Shown: one piece after another, positions 1 to 11,300 of the stretch
Position numbering within the stretch: position 1 is the first letter of the stretch
Layout of the letters: each line of letters opens with the position of its first letter
From: Prorocentrum cordatum
Lineage: Eukaryota > Sar > Dinophyceae > Prorocentrales > Prorocentraceae
Reading direction: 5' to 3'
DNA: 64,000 nt
Assembly: GCA_963575745.1 (NCBI GenBank)
Contig: CAUYUJ010022059.1
Coordinates: forward strand, 248,001 to 312,000
Made by a program: the position numbers and the translations under genes
The notes under the pieces: model-generated
Database searches by the model: none
Told to the model about the DNA's origin: nothing
The model's input: the letters and a program-made list of their open reading frames with translations, nothing else

Positions 1-750
1 TGTGTCCACCTATGACAAGGATGTGGATCCAGGATTGCACTATGATGAAGCAGAAGGCACCGCGCTGAACATTCAGTAAATAACTGGATCAGCACAGTCT
101 AGAATCATCAGTGCCTCAAGTCCACCTGCCCTGAGGCAGGCTTTGACCAGGACATGACAAGGTTTGAGAAATCGGCGGATGCACCGACACCGGATGGAAC
201 TGCTAGAGAAGCCTCAGAAGCCGAACCACCACATGAGGATGAACGGTTTTCTGCGATTTATGAGGAATCGGAGGCTGATCTCGAGTCACGCGTCATGGAA
301 GTGCGGCATACAGAATTTCATGATGACAGGGAACTGCTGGAGGCAAGTTCACTAGAGGACCTTTCCACGATGCCCGCGCATATGGTTCCAGACCATAGTG
401 CGCAGACCACTGTAGCTGAATGACAGCGGGGGCACCCGCGCGAAATGGAGGCACCCACGCGACTTCGACACCGAGGAGACGTATCACGTCCCATTTTGCT
501 CCATGGGCGAAGACTGCAGTTGCGGACTGGACTCAGACGAGAACGGACAATATGAAGAACTCTGCTTTACGTCAGAAACGTTTATACCCCAATTCATGGA
601 GAGTTGCTTTAGCATCGGGTTTCCACGTTTCCCACCTTTTCGGTAGTCCAGTCCAGCCACGTGCGCTACGTAGAGTGGCCGCTAATGGCCGCTAGTGGCC
701 GCTAATGGCCGCTGCCATCACCATTCGCGACAACGCATGCTCCCCATGAG
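1..750 (+). pseudogene. Upstream remnant of copia-type pol
   Basis: This stretch directly precedes the recognisable copia RT and is probably the poorly conserved linker between integrase and RT. Short open pieces alternate between frames. The longest, 154-423 (89 codons), is acidic and rich in Glu, Asp and Ala. I see no integrase motif in it. The assignment rests on position rather than on residues, and the 5' part of the element lies outside the window. Confidence 0.3.
676..714. repeat. 10-bp tandem repeat TGGCCGCTAA
   Basis: About four copies of TGGCCGCTAA, one with a G substitution, lie just upstream of the copia RT remnant. Confidence 0.85.
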
Positions 751-2540
751 TTGGGATGTAAAAATGTCAGGGGTAGTCTTGTCCGAACAACAGCAATGGT
801 ATTTGATGCCGACCGTGCGACCACTATGCGCGCATGCGTTACCGCCGCTGCAAAGCGAGTTGCGGTCGTCGAGGAAGACGACCTCCTCGTGAAGGTTGAC
901 AGCCAGGCGAATCCCGAGAAAGTACCGATGGCCCTCTACACCGAACTCAAGACATGGTTTGACAACAAGTGTGTCAAAATGCAAGACAAATCTAAAGCGT
1001 CAAACATCATGACGCCGAGGTTTGTGCACACATGGAAGTTTGTGAAGAACGAGAAGGGCGAGATGGAACGTACCATCAGATTACGCCTGGTGCTTCGAGG
1101 CCCCATGGACTTCGAAGCCTTCGACGCGGCGGCCTTTTCGGGAACGGGGCGGCGGTCAAGCCAGGGGCTACTCGCGAGCGCGGCAGCGTGCAAGACGCAA
1201 TGGGTCATTGCTTCCCTCGACATCAACATGGACTTCCTGTCAGGGTTGACGTACCCGGGACTTGCTGAGGGAACTGGTGAAAAGGAACGTGTGGCGTGTT
1301 CTACTTTACCGCCTAAATCGGCCACGGTGCTTCGGACTCTCCCAGGCAGGATTCGAACACTACGATGTGTCAATGCGCTGCTTGTGGCGCCTTTAACCAG
1401 GCACTGGCACCAAAGACGCACCCCGAACTTTCTCATTAAAGCTTAGAAGCACCACGAACGGTTTTGGCCTCCGACCCACGTCCTACGACGAGGAGTCCGA
1501 GAAGTGCAGCAACCTGCCTACGGCCAAATATGGCGAAGATATCAACATGGCCGGCACTGAGGACACCATTGGCAAGTATGTCAAGTGCGTAGAAGACACC
1601 TTTGGTAAGTGTAAACCCAGCAATCACACATGCACCCATTGTGCTGTGATATATACAAAGGATGTGGACGGCACTGATGCTTTGGACCAAGATGAGTATA
1701 TCGAGCAGATCCGTCATATGCAACATCCTGAACTTACCGGCGCCGACGCTGACGCTCAGGCATCCAAGATTGTTGCAGACGTGTTCGTCAGCCTCAGAGG
1801 TGCGCTGGCGTATGCATTAATCACCCAGGTGTGGTTGATGGTGCATGCTGTATCTCTACAACGTGTCCAAGAACAGACCAACATACAAGCACGACGACTG
1901 AACGCGATCACCAGCAAGCTCCAGGCCTGCCCCAAGAAGACCGTCTATCAGGCGATGACCCCTACGGGCGACCTCGACCTGCACAGCGACTCAGGTTTCC
2001 GACGCCTGAGTGGAGACGCCGATGACGACGTCAAAGGCTATGGTATTCCCGGGGCAAACCTGCTACGGCGTGGAAACACGCCATCTGGTAAGCCCGCCGT
2101 CCACTTGACCGATGCGCACTGGAAGTCTCACCGCTGGCAGGCCCGCTCGAGTTACCCAGCAGAGACTACCAGCTGCCCGTAATTTGGAGGACTGTTATCC
2201 CACGATCGTGACTCTCCGCGAGCTCCACGCAGGGCCGCTCGCCCCCACTCAGTTGAGAGACGTGCTTGAGTTGGGTGGCCTGAGCATCAAGGTCACTTTG
2301 ACCATAGATGCTGAGTCTGTTTTTAAGTCCTTGTCAAGCAAAGACTCGGAGAAGCCGACTGAGTGCACCCTTTTGGGGCACATCAGTTGGATGCGACAGA
2401 TGATGGAGCGCGGAATCGTGCGCAGCATTCAGTGGTGCGACACCCTCTATATGATTGCGGACGGCCTCATCTAGGGGAGCATCGACAGAGATGCTCCTAC
2501 AGGCCACGGGAGGTTACAAGCCTTCAAACATGATTTAAAG
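751..2540 (+). pseudogene. Copia-type reverse transcriptase and RNase H, decayed
   Basis: This is a Ty1/copia pol remnant of the dinoflagellate type, read over at least three frames. Positions 751-1330 carry the RT entry region (ALYTELKTWFDNK; a degraded VRGF-like motif seen as VLRGPMDFEAF) and the first catalytic Asp in SLDINMDFL. A frameshift near 1340 is followed by a GTGTKDAPRTFSLK-like segment. Positions 1547-2180 carry NMAGTEDTIGKYVK, ALAYALITQVWLM and the RNase H start DLHSDSGFRRLSG. Positions 2175-2540 carry LTIDAESVFKSL and IQWCDTLYMIADG. The second catalytic motif, normally (Y/H)VDD before INMAGTED, reads YGED. An in-frame TAG at 2472-2474 interrupts the conserved C-terminus just before GSIDRD. 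Frameshifts, the stop and the damaged active site make this an inactive copy. The family is clear; the exact ends are not. Confidence 0.85.
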
Positions 2541-2796
2541 AGTCATCCTCCCTACCGGGCTGGCCAGACATCCTGTTCTGTAGCCGCCTGAGGAGTATCT
2601 TTATGTGCAGAATGGTACAGGCAAGGCAACTTGCGTGCGGGTCCACCTTCCTGACGGCCCCGCCCTTTTGCTGCCCTTTTGTAGATGGTAGCTGCTGTGC
2701 CTGCTGCGTAGGGGCGGCGGACTCACGCTTCGCCCCCCTCCCCCCTCCCGATTCTAAAGCGAGCTGGGGGCGCAGGAGGCGGAGGCGAGTGCGTGC

Positions 2797-3005
2797 CCGC
2801 GGCCGCGTCGGCTCAAGCGGCCGGCCGCCCACATGTGACTGCGCCTCATTGCGAGGTATACTATTCGCCATCGAGACCAAAACATTGCTTTATATGGCTC
2901 GCCCCCTACTACTGGGACGATCGTTAGTACGGTACAACAGAGCGGGAGCCGGGCTTCGCCTAAGGCGAAGTTGTTGGTTGGGCCCCCGAACCCCTTTCCG
3001 ACTCT
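2797..3005 (+). repeat. ~200-bp direct repeat, copy 1 (possible LTR part)
   Basis: This segment recurs at 3721-3910. Shared blocks include GCGGCCGGCCGCCC, TGGCTCGCCCCCTACTACTG and a hairpin at 2954-2970 (CTTCGCCT-A-AGGCGAAG). Copy 1 lies about 250 bp after the end of a copia pol and copy 2 about 300-500 bp before a copia gag. Both could therefore belong to LTRs or untranslated leaders of related copia elements. No clean TG...CA ends were identified. Confidence 0.6.
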
Positions 3006-3720
3006 TGTGGCATCTCGGAGCTCTCTCGTATCATCGCGAGGGCCTCTCGGGCGCCTCTTGGCCGTCCCTGGGGCTCTCTGGAGGGCCTGGGGGGCGCGGC
3101 CACGAGGAAAACGATCTCTGAGTCGGGCCGCCCGGGACCTTGCCGGGGCGCCTTTCGTTTGCGGCCCCCCGGGGCCCGCTCCGCGCGCGCGAAGTGGAAG
3201 CATTGTGAAGCAGTTACCGGATATCTTAGCACGCCTCTGGCCCGTTGGGCCGGCTAATTTTTTTGAGACCCCCTCGCGCTCGCAATCCGACTCACGCGCG
3301 CTCAGACTCACTCGTGCTCAAATACACCCACAGTGAGACTCTCTCGCACTCTGACTCACTCACTCAGGCCAATCAGCATTGATTTTCACTCACACTCAGA
3401 CTCACGCACATACAAGCTCGCCGCTAGCATTGTCGAGCTCGATACACCACAGACAGCCAGGTGAGTTGGTACGATTTGTGAATTGGGGTCTCAAATCGCA
3501 CGAAGTTGCCAGAGCGTCGGCCCAGCCAGTCCAGGCGCCGTCGGGCCAGCCAGCCTGGGGAAAGGGGGTTTGGCGGCAGGTCGCGGGCGATGGGCGCGGC
3601 ATCGGGCGCAAACAAAAAAATAAGTGCAACGCCCCCCGAAGACATTGAAGATGGCCCTTTCTCGTGGGTGTCACTCTGAAGTGAGCTGGGCGTTGCGCGT
3701 GAGTGGGAACGAGAATGCAT
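3006..3720. other. Spacer with degenerate ACTCAC-type repeats
   Basis: No gene is seen. The part at about 3280-3430 is rich in degenerate ACTCAC/GACTCAC words, similar to sequences at 44.7-44.9 kb and 48.6-48.8 kb. Short open frames here lack recognisable motifs. Confidence 0.5.
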
Positions 3721-3910
3721 CCGCGGCTGCTTAGCTCAAAGCGGCCGGCCGCCCAGATCTGACTACACCTCAGTGCGGGGTGTATTATTTGCCATCGATG
3801 CCATCGTGCTGCTTGAGATGGCTCGCCCCCTACTACTGGGACTATCGTTATTACGGTACACTTCGCCTAAGGCGAAGCTGTTTGTTGGGCCTCCCAACCC
3901 CTTTCGAATT
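3721..3910 (+). repeat. ~200-bp direct repeat, copy 2 (possible LTR part)
   Basis: This is the diverged second copy of 2797-3005. It has the same hairpin at 3861-3877 and the same block CTCGCCCCCTACTACTGGGA. About 85 bp further on, TGGAACATCAGGGCGC at 3994-4009 loosely resembles a primer-binding site, which would suit a 5' LTR boundary. That last point is weak. Confidence 0.6.
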
Positions 3911-4206
3911 TGGCAACGGAGGTGGCCCATGGTGGTCAGCTCTCTCTTTACTCCTCACCATCCACGGCGCTATCTGGTGGACTACAGACGCGGTGGAACA
4001 TCAGGGCGCAGTGGGTTCGCAGAGGAATGTATATAATTACGCAGTATAGCAAGGACACTTGCAGTGGCACTTCTGCTCGCGCGGAGGCCTCTTACTTTCG
4101 CCCTACATCCCTGCGCTACTACACTCTCGAAGTCCACCCACCAACTCCAGTTGGAAACTTCTTCGAAGACATAATGCATGGAAACATGCGATGCGACGCT
4201 GCGCCG

Positions 4207-4229
4207 CCCCCCCCCCCCCCCCCCCCCCC
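4207..4229. repeat. Poly-C tract (C23)
   Basis: An uninterrupted run of 23 C. It lies in front of the gag-like coding remnant and may mark an assembly-sensitive site. Confidence 0.95.
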
Positions 4230-4230
4230 A

Positions 4231-5680
4231 CGCAGACTTACGACTGCGCATCGGAAACCCCAACCGAGTACATCCGACCACGACCTGCGAGGCCATTGGA
4301 TTGGCATTGCTATTTTTGGGCTCGCATGGGTCGCTATCGGGTGCGCGGTAGGACGTATGCGTGTGCGTGGAGGAGACGACACAAGAACGACCGGCCCCCA
4401 GTGGGACCCAGCCGGTCAGGTACCTTTCCGCGAATTCGCCCGCGAGGTACATGCCTGGATCAACGTGACCACAGGCAACATCACGCCCTCCCAACTAGCT
4501 GCAGCCCTGCAGCGAGGCTTGGGAGGCCTCGCACGGACCATGGCCATGAGAGCCCCCCCAGCAGTTATCAATTTCGGCGTTAACATAGGTGGCCGCCATA
4601 CCGACGGCGTCACCTACATCACGCTCCCCTTAAGCACGAAGTTACGAAGTTCGAGAATTTAGAAGACGGACGCCAACTCGACTCTGGTACAGCTCTCATT
4701 GACTTCCGAGTTCATGCGGGAGAACGAATCGACCAGGCGTTGGCGCGCTTCGAAATAGCCCGCTATGAAGCTGAAGCGGCAGGCTTTAACATCCCCAGCT
4801 TCCCAATCTTTAGCAGTTCTCTTATTCAGGGCTCTTGGAGTGGGGGCATCGCGTGCACGGCAACTCCTGCAGCCACTAAACCACCACATGCCGAGATACC
4901 AGCAAGAGTTTGACGCTCCACTTGAACGCGTGAGGTCATATGCACACATTGCTGAGAGAGCCCCTGACAATGTTGGTGGTATTTTCAGTCACCGTCACCG
5001 AACCGAGACCTTCCACGTGGAGGCAAACGCAGGGCAGCCTGCTAATAACGTCTGGAATGACGATCCACAAGCAACTGAGACCACCACACTACTGGCTCAG
5101 AATGGTGGATCCCCCCCTTGTCGCAAGACTCCAGGGCCAGGTGTCGGGGGCCGCCCGACGCGGTACCCCCTGCGCAAGCCACATCCCTAATGGGCTCAGC
5201 GGGGCACCCGGCCGAGTCCGACTTCGACTCCGGTCTTGATGCCGATGCGTCTTCGGACGACGAGGCAACGGCCCGCGTACATCACGGAAGAGCAACAGGC
5301 GCAATGGTTTTTTTTAGGATACCAGAAACATACACGCAGGATACCAGAAACATAAACGCAGATGCATGAAGAAGCCTTTTCGTAAGGTACGGCGTATCGT
5401 ACGACGAGCACTCAAGGGGAAAGGCAAGGGTCGAGATAAGGGTAAAGGCAAGCGTCGGCGATTGCATGGCAGAGGCATATTAGCATTCCTAGCAGCCGCT
5501 ACCGGGCCACAACATGAAGATACATGCCTAGGTGCAGGCAGGAATCGTAGGCATACATCAGGAAAAGGTAAGGGTCGCCGGGGAAACCCGACGGATGCCA
5601 ATGGCAAAACTATGGAGTGCGACGTATCCCCCAGGGCGATAGGGGGGCAGAGGTCCATCGATGCATCTGGCTCAAGCTGA
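4231..5680 (+). pseudogene. Copia-type gag polyprotein, frameshifted
   Basis: A capsid-like region is readable only by changing frame. Frame A (about 4380-4640) gives NFGVNIGGRHTDGVTYITL. Frame B (4645-4820) gives DSGTALIDFRVHAGERIDQ and ARFEIARYEAEAAGFNIPS. Frame C (about 4830-5190) gives QLLQPLNHHMPRYQQEFDA and VRSYAHIAERAPDNVGGIF. A basic nucleocapsid-like tail follows at 5366-5680 with KGKGKGRDKGKGKRRR and GKGKGRRGNPTDANGKTMEC. That last motif precedes the zinc knuckle in related elements, and here the knuckle itself is broken. The order and residues match the gag of dinoflagellate copia elements as I know them. At least three frameshifts make it non-functional. Confidence 0.7.
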
Positions 5681-6173
5681 CTCGGATATGCAGTATGTCG
5701 ACTGGGAGTCACTTGTAGCCGACCCTGCCGATAGCTCAGTTGCAGCTGTTAATTTCATGGTTGCCAGATATTTGAGAGCCAGTCTGTCATTCGATTATTG
5801 CGCCGACGAGCTGTTCGAGGAGGTATTTACTGGCCACAGTGGCCTTGTTCTGGCAGGCTGGCTGGGCATACCCATCGCTGGGCAACCTGCAGATATTGAA
5901 TTTGTCGAGAACTTCCACATGCCCGCCGAAGGAGCTGACGACATGGCGGGGGCACCCGCGGATTCAGCAGCCATTGTTCCTGCAACAGGGGAGGAAATAC
6001 AATTGATGCTTTATCTTCGGGTTATTGGAAACCCGACGAACATGGAATTGGGTGATGGTGATCCTTTGCGGGGGAACCCGCGAGATGTGAGCGACCTGTC
6101 TGAGCGCATTCAATATGAGCTCGGCCACAGCGAGGGGTTCAATGCACATTTGCAGCTTCGGAGCGCTCCATGA
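5661..6173 (+). pseudogene. N-terminal pol segment of the copia element
   Basis: An open acidic frame of 170 codons follows the nucleocapsid-like tail with a small overlap. It contains MQYVDWESLVADPADSS and FVENFHMPAEGADDM. I see no protease DTG motif. It is placed in pol only by position and by the acidic character typical of this stretch. Confidence 0.4.
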
Positions 6174-6617
6174 GCTGCCAGGGGCGATCGGCCAGCCGCC
6201 AGTTCTGGAGACGCAAGTATCGTGCCGACGACGATGGCGAATAATGGGAAGATGACGCTCGTCTGGCACGTCGCGGTCGGACCCCCAGTCGCTCACCCAA
6301 CCGTGCGCGCGCACGCTCCAGTGGCGCTCGCTCTAGCGGCCTTCAGCGCCCTCATCCTCCTGATGCGGGGAATCCCAGGACCCTTCCATGGCGGGCCAAT
6401 AGACCTGACGCTCCCCCGAGGAGGGGGCGTCTGCGGGGGAAACCGCCTCAAGGGGATCAACCTCGAGAAGAATATCCAGAAGACGAAATACAGCGCCTTG
6501 TTGGCTACTCGGAGGCTGGATTGGCTCGCCAGTGCATAGGCCCAGATGCGATGCAATACTGGTTGAACCAGGGTTGGACGGGGCGCCAGACTCGTCACTG
6601 ACATTCTCGTCGCAAGG

Positions 6618-7862
6618 TTGAACGACATTTTTCTTTCATGGAAAAAAAGAAAAGACAATATCATTTTCTCAAGAAGGACAGGACTTGTTAAACCACAAGA
6701 AAAGCTCATCGCGCGCGGCCTCCAGAGGGCCATCGCCGAGGAACGGAAACTTTACAGAGGCGTTGTTTGCGCATGCTACGAGCATGCCGACCACAGGCTT
6801 GGCTGTCCCATGAGACGCCCATCACGAAGCCCGAACTTTCGCAAGACACCGTGGGTTTGGTACTATGGTGATGGTCGGGGCTACTGCACCGATCCGAATG
6901 CAACGCCATGGGATGAGCAGTTGGCGGAGAACGACGACGAACCAGCTACAGCCGACGAAATAGCCCAATCTATGAAGATATGGAAACACTTTTCACCTCT
7001 TCATGGAGTGAATTTATTCAATCGTGAGTGGAGCGCGGGGAAGCCCGCTTCGCCCAAATCAGAAGAAGACGACCAGCACGGAGCTGATGATGTTGAAGAA
7101 ATGGCTGGGGAGGTAGACCCAACGGAAGCAGGTCCTGCAGGGTACGCCTCGGAGTATTCCGACGCCCGCTCCATTGTCACGGACGTCGCTTACGATGCGG
7201 ATACCCCTATTGATCTTAGGTATGTCGTCACTCAAGACATGGGCCCTTCTCCAGAAAGAAGGGTTGTCTACCGCGCTGGATCTGTGAGTTGGGTAAAGAT
7301 TATTGTTGACCAAAGGCTTAGCGCTACTAAAAATAACCCGCCCATCAGGGGAAAGGCCACCATCGGGAATCTGGCACTCAGAAAGCCTGACGGTGTGGAC
7401 CTGGACCCTGGCATGGGGCCCGTGCGATATGGGCCATGGATACCTGCAGGGACAACGGCTAAGGCAGCCCCCAAGCCGAAGCCAGATCTGCCTATTGATA
7501 TTTCTCCATCTTCGGATTCGTCGAGTCAGTCTAAGCCGCTCGGACCTGATCAGCTCAGACCACCGCCCAAACAGAAGAAGAGCATTGGCCAAGATGATCC
7601 CACAACTGGAGATTGCAAGCAACAGCGACCTGCGGGGCAACCTGCTGATCGACGTCGACCCAGAGGGCCATCAGCGGCCGCCGCATCACTTGCATTTCAA
7701 GGCACCAGCACTCCTACTCCGAAGGGCCCTGTGCCACGTCGTGGCCCTACACCTGGCCGGACACACAGGACTGGCTGGATGCCGACGCTGGAGGGATCAT
7801 CCAGGGACGCTTCTTCAACGCGGCGCGGCACCGATAAGACACCATTGGAAATTAGAAGTTAG
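6618..7862 (+). pseudogene. Acidic/Pro-rich open frame, probably copia pol remnant
   Basis: A 414-codon frame starting MNDIFLSWKKRKDNII. It includes a Trp/Tyr cluster (TPWVWYYGDGRGYC), a long acidic stretch (SEEDDQHGADDVEEM) and a Pro/Ser/Lys-rich C-terminus. No enzymatic motif was recognised. The position after gag and the same orientation suggest it is the variable region between nucleocapsid and protease of the same copia element. It could instead be an unrelated hypothetical protein. The second half overlaps another open frame (7303-8403) that takes over at its 3' end. Confidence 0.35.
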
Positions 7863-7863
7863 C

Positions 7864-8403
7864 CGCGCCAACGACTGCAAGAAGGCTGCCCAGAGCGGGC
7901 AGCTCGAATTCTCCCTGGGCGCGCGCGGGGGCGACGGTGTCAAGCAGGGGGGCGACGGCGCCGAAGCGCTCGCAGCCGCCAAGCATGCGGCCAAGGCCCC
8001 GAGGGCCTCCTGCAGGAAGGTCGACAGGCCGCTGAAGAGCATGACCGTTCTGAAAAGGCAGTTCTCTGCCATGGCCAAGATCCTCGATGACCCCGACGTG
8101 GGCGAGTACGCAGAGGCCTCCAAGGGCCTGGGCAAGGTTTGCGACGTGTTGAACAACTGCCAGGATGACGCCAAATCGATCGCCATCCTCGTGGACGATT
8201 TCTCGAAGAATGGGATTGCTATTCTGGAAGCGGCGGAGGATGATAGGGGGAAGGCCATGAAAACCTTCGAGGAGGAGTGCGAGTTGCGCGCCAAGCGGCG
8301 CGACGAGTGGCGGAAGGCGGGCGACGAGCGCGCGAAGAACGCGGCGTCGAAGGTCACCGAGATGCAGGGCAAGCCGACGAGGGGCCCGTCAGAGTGGAGT
8401 TGA
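7864..8403 (+). CDS. Hypothetical protein, possible orphan 3' exon
   Basis: An open segment of about 180 codons ends in TGA at 8401-8403. It is the 3' part of a frame open from 7303, but its character changes at about 7864: third positions become almost all G or C, as in expressed dinoflagellate genes. The residues are charged and helical, with Lys/Ala/Asp-rich stretches: VDRPLKSMTVLKRQFSAMAK, LGKVCDVLNNCQDDAKSIA and a C-terminal coiled-coil-like KTFEEECELRAKRRDEWRKA. No family was recognised. The most economical reading is a terminal exon or truncated gene copy next to the copia remnant. A possible acceptor AG lies at 7860-7862 (TTAG). No upstream exon was identified, so function and start are unknown. 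Confidence 0.45.
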   Translation, partial: RANDCKKAAQSGQLEFSLGARGGDGVKQGGDGAEALAAAKHAAKAPRASCRKVDRPLKSMTVLKRQFSAMAKILDDPDVGEYAEASKGLGKVCDVLNNCQDDAKSIAILVDDFSKNGIAILEAAEDDRGKAMKTFEEECELRAKRRDEWRKAGDERAKNAASKVTEMQGKPTRGPSEWS

Positions 8404-9959
8404 GCCGCGCCAGGGGGCAGGCGCCAGCGGCGAGCCATTTTAGATGCTGCCGCTGCGCCCGCGCTGCCTTTTTAGCTGCTGCGGCGGGGCGAAAAAACAA
8501 CATGGCCTGTCTCCTCCTCCTCCTCCCCGTCTTACCCCCTGCTCCTGCTCCTGCTCCGCCTGTTCCTCGCCCTCCCCCTCGCCCCCCTGTCCTCTCGCGC
8601 CCCCCCCCGCCCCCGCCCCCCCCGCTCTCTTCGGCGCCAGCTCCGGCGAGCAGGCCGATCTTCTCGAGCAGCCCGGGCAGGCCGAGTCGCCTATTATAGG
8701 AAAACGAATTCGCTGCGGCGTGGAGTGGCGCCGAGAAATCCCGAAGGAAGGGGCTGCCATGTTCATTCAGCCGCCTCCTCTGATAGCGTTGCGGCTCAGC
8801 GCCCGACGTTTGGTGGATCACCTCGGCCATGAACAGCGCCCGCTCAGCTACGAGAGCACGGGGCATGCGCCCGCCGTAGTGCCGGCGCACCTTGAAGGAG
8901 ATCGCGCTCTCCACCTCCAACCAGCAACCACCGCATATAGGGTGCCGCCATCCGAGCTCGCCCTGCGCCCGCTCCGCCCCCGCCCCGGCGCTCGCGCCCT
9001 TGCGCGCGGCGCGCCGCGTCTCGCAGGAGGCGGACATGGCCAGCCCGAGAGCTTGTAGTCGCAGGCACTGGCAGCCAGCCTAGACAAACAAATTGAGCAG
9101 CGCGACAGCTACGGCTGGCGAAACTCCAGCGGGGGCCGCCGCAGACCGAGGGGGGTGGAGGGGGTGGCGCGCCGAGGGCCCCTTCGCCGAGGAGCCCCCC
9201 GCCAGCCCCCCCCTGCAAAATATGTTTAGTTCGTGCACCATCTCGTTCGTGACCCCCGCGCGCCTCCCGCTGCCCCGCCGCCGCGCGCTGAATTAATTAG
9301 TTGCGCGGTGCTGGGCGGCCGCTTCAGCTGGCCCATTCGCGCTGTAGTGAACGTTTAAATGCAGGCGCCAACGGCGCACGTCCTCAGCGCTGCATTTGCA
9401 ACGCTCGCGCGCGCGGCGGGGGTCGGGCCAGGGGGGGGGGGGGGGGGGGCAGGGGCAGGCGTTGGGGCGCGGGCAAGGCGGACGGGGCGCCGACGGGGCA
9501 CCTTGGCCGAGGAGCCCCTGGCCGACGACGATGACGATTATCGACGACGACGAGGTCGATGGCGCCGCCCCGCCCAGGCGGCGGTGGCGCTCGTGCGCGC
9601 CACGCGCTGCTGCGCAAGCGATGGAAACTTGGCCCATGGATGCTGCTCGACAATGCGCGGGAACAGCTTCCGTTTTTTTCGCTATGCATTTTGGGCCGAT
9701 GTCAGCGGTGCTCTTTTTTTCTCCGGAAATCATGTCGAATGCGGTTTCGAATGTATGCGATTCATGTTGGGCCGATTCTAGGAGTGGCTTGCGTTTTCTA
9801 GGGTGGCTCTTCAAAAACGATGTTGAAATTAGGGGCATCGGTTTAAACAAAAAATGCGTAAACAATGATTCTATCTATTTAGATCCGAAAGCTGGAAATG
9901 CCGATTTCGATCGTAGAGATGTAAGTCGATAGGAAAAGTCCGTTCAGATAGCCTATCTA
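8404..9959. other. Non-genic spacer with C/T-rich and G-run stretches
   Basis: No supported gene. Positions 8509-8640 are a pyrimidine-rich low-complexity block (CTCCTGCTCCTGCTCC-like), and 9431-9449 is a run of 19 G. Open frames on both strands are GC-driven, with Pro/Arg/Ala composition and no motifs. The sequence becomes AT-richer at 9720-9960. Confidence 0.5.
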
Positions 9960-11300
9960 AATAGAGCGGAACTTATTTTCATGGAGTGACATCCTCAGCG
10001 ACGGGCAGATCTGCCAGCTGAAGGCCGCCGAGCATTGCTGGATCTTTTCGTTTTGATTGAGGCTGAGCGCATATGGCCAACCCGAGAAGTCCTGCATGAG
10101 GTCGGCATGCGCCCGAAGCCCGCTGGGGGAGGTGATCGACCGATTTCCCGAGTGCACAGTTTGCATGGAGCCTTTCCCGCGCCAGCGCTGCCTCGCGGAC
10201 CGATTGCGATTAGGCCCCAGTGCTCCTCGACGCCAGAAGTTTTCGACGCGCGGCGCCCCATCTGGATATTGCCTTGGGAACATCAGCATGACTGCGTTCT
10301 TCGGCGTGGTCGGGCGCGGTGCCGATGGAGTTTCACCGTCGGTTGGCGCCGGAGCACTACCCGCGTGGACCGCTCAATGTTGCCGGGAGGTCTCCAATCT
10401 GGCGCGTGGACTAGGGCCCGCCCATGCGAAATGATGGGACATACTTACGCGGGGCATCGCCCAATCGAGCGCAGCGCGCAGACTCACCGCCCTGAACCCA
10501 TGGTTGTGAACCCTACGGTTTCAGGAGCCAAGGCCTTAGGCCAAGCCCTGCGATCACGGGGGTTGAAACTCTCGCCCAAGTCGCATGTGCTCGCCAAGTC
10601 AGGCCCGTTGCTCAGGCCGACCCACCAAGGTCTCGAGGGCTCCGGCAGCCCGGCGCAGGCCAAGGCCGGAGATCTTGGAGCTGATTTTGTTCATCGCAAC
10701 GGCGACCCACTGCATTCGTAGGCGCGTGAATGAAGAAAGCCAAAGGCCGTGTCAAACGAGTTTGGGGCGCCCCGAAAGCCAACGAGCAGGCCTCCAGTTT
10801 GGCCCTCACCGGGGCGAAGCCTCTAGCAGCATGGCGGCTCGCAGGGCATGGGGGCCCTTCGACGGCGCCCCAGGGCCCCGGGGCCACCGTGGCTTCCGTT
10901 ATCGGCAACCGTCGAGCTGGAGGGCGCGCTTCTCTTGCTTTCAGGCTGGGCCCAGGCAGGACTGGGGCCCCCCCTCTTCTTCGGGCGCGTTGGCCCCCCG
11001 AAGACCCGGGTCGGCGCCCCCCCGAAACTCGCGGCCGAGGGAGTGGCCGCAGTGGCTGCCTGGAAGAAGTGTTTAACAGCAGTGCAGGCGGCCGCCGGCT
11101 CCTGGCACGAGGTCAAGGGCCCCCTCGGGGCCGTCATCACCACCCTCTCGCAGGCCGACTGGGGCCCCAGTTTGCCGCGGTCGCTGGCTTGCTGCGGTGG
11201 CGAGGTCTTCTACCACCGCGGACAGGGCGCCGTTCAACCTCGACTCTCTCGGAACCCTGGGCAGGGTGGGCTCGCTGCGTCGCGCCCGAGCTAATTTCGA
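9960..11300 (+). pseudogene. Decayed LINE reverse transcriptase
   Basis: A non-LTR RT remnant in several frames. Positions 10035-10280 give LFVLIEAERIWPTREVLHE followed by MRPKPAGGGDRPISRVHSL, the RT entry motif PKP.GG.RPI. The catalytic palm that should follow is missing, so an internal deletion is likely. Positions 10510-10722 give KALGQALRSRGLKLSPKSH and AGDLGADFVH, matching the post-palm connection of dinoflagellate LINEs. Positions 10848-11290 give KLAAEGVAAVAAWKKCL and GSWHEVKGPLGAVITTLSQ, another conserved connection block. It is inactive: no YADD-type motif and multiple frame changes. It represents a LINE lineage different from the intact copy at 13.1-20.1 kb. Confidence 0.65.

Noticed and set aside
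5665-5678. CATCTGGCTCAAG resembling the 3' half of the spliced leader
   Set aside because: Only the last nine bases match, inside copia coding sequence and not at an element boundary; treated as chance.
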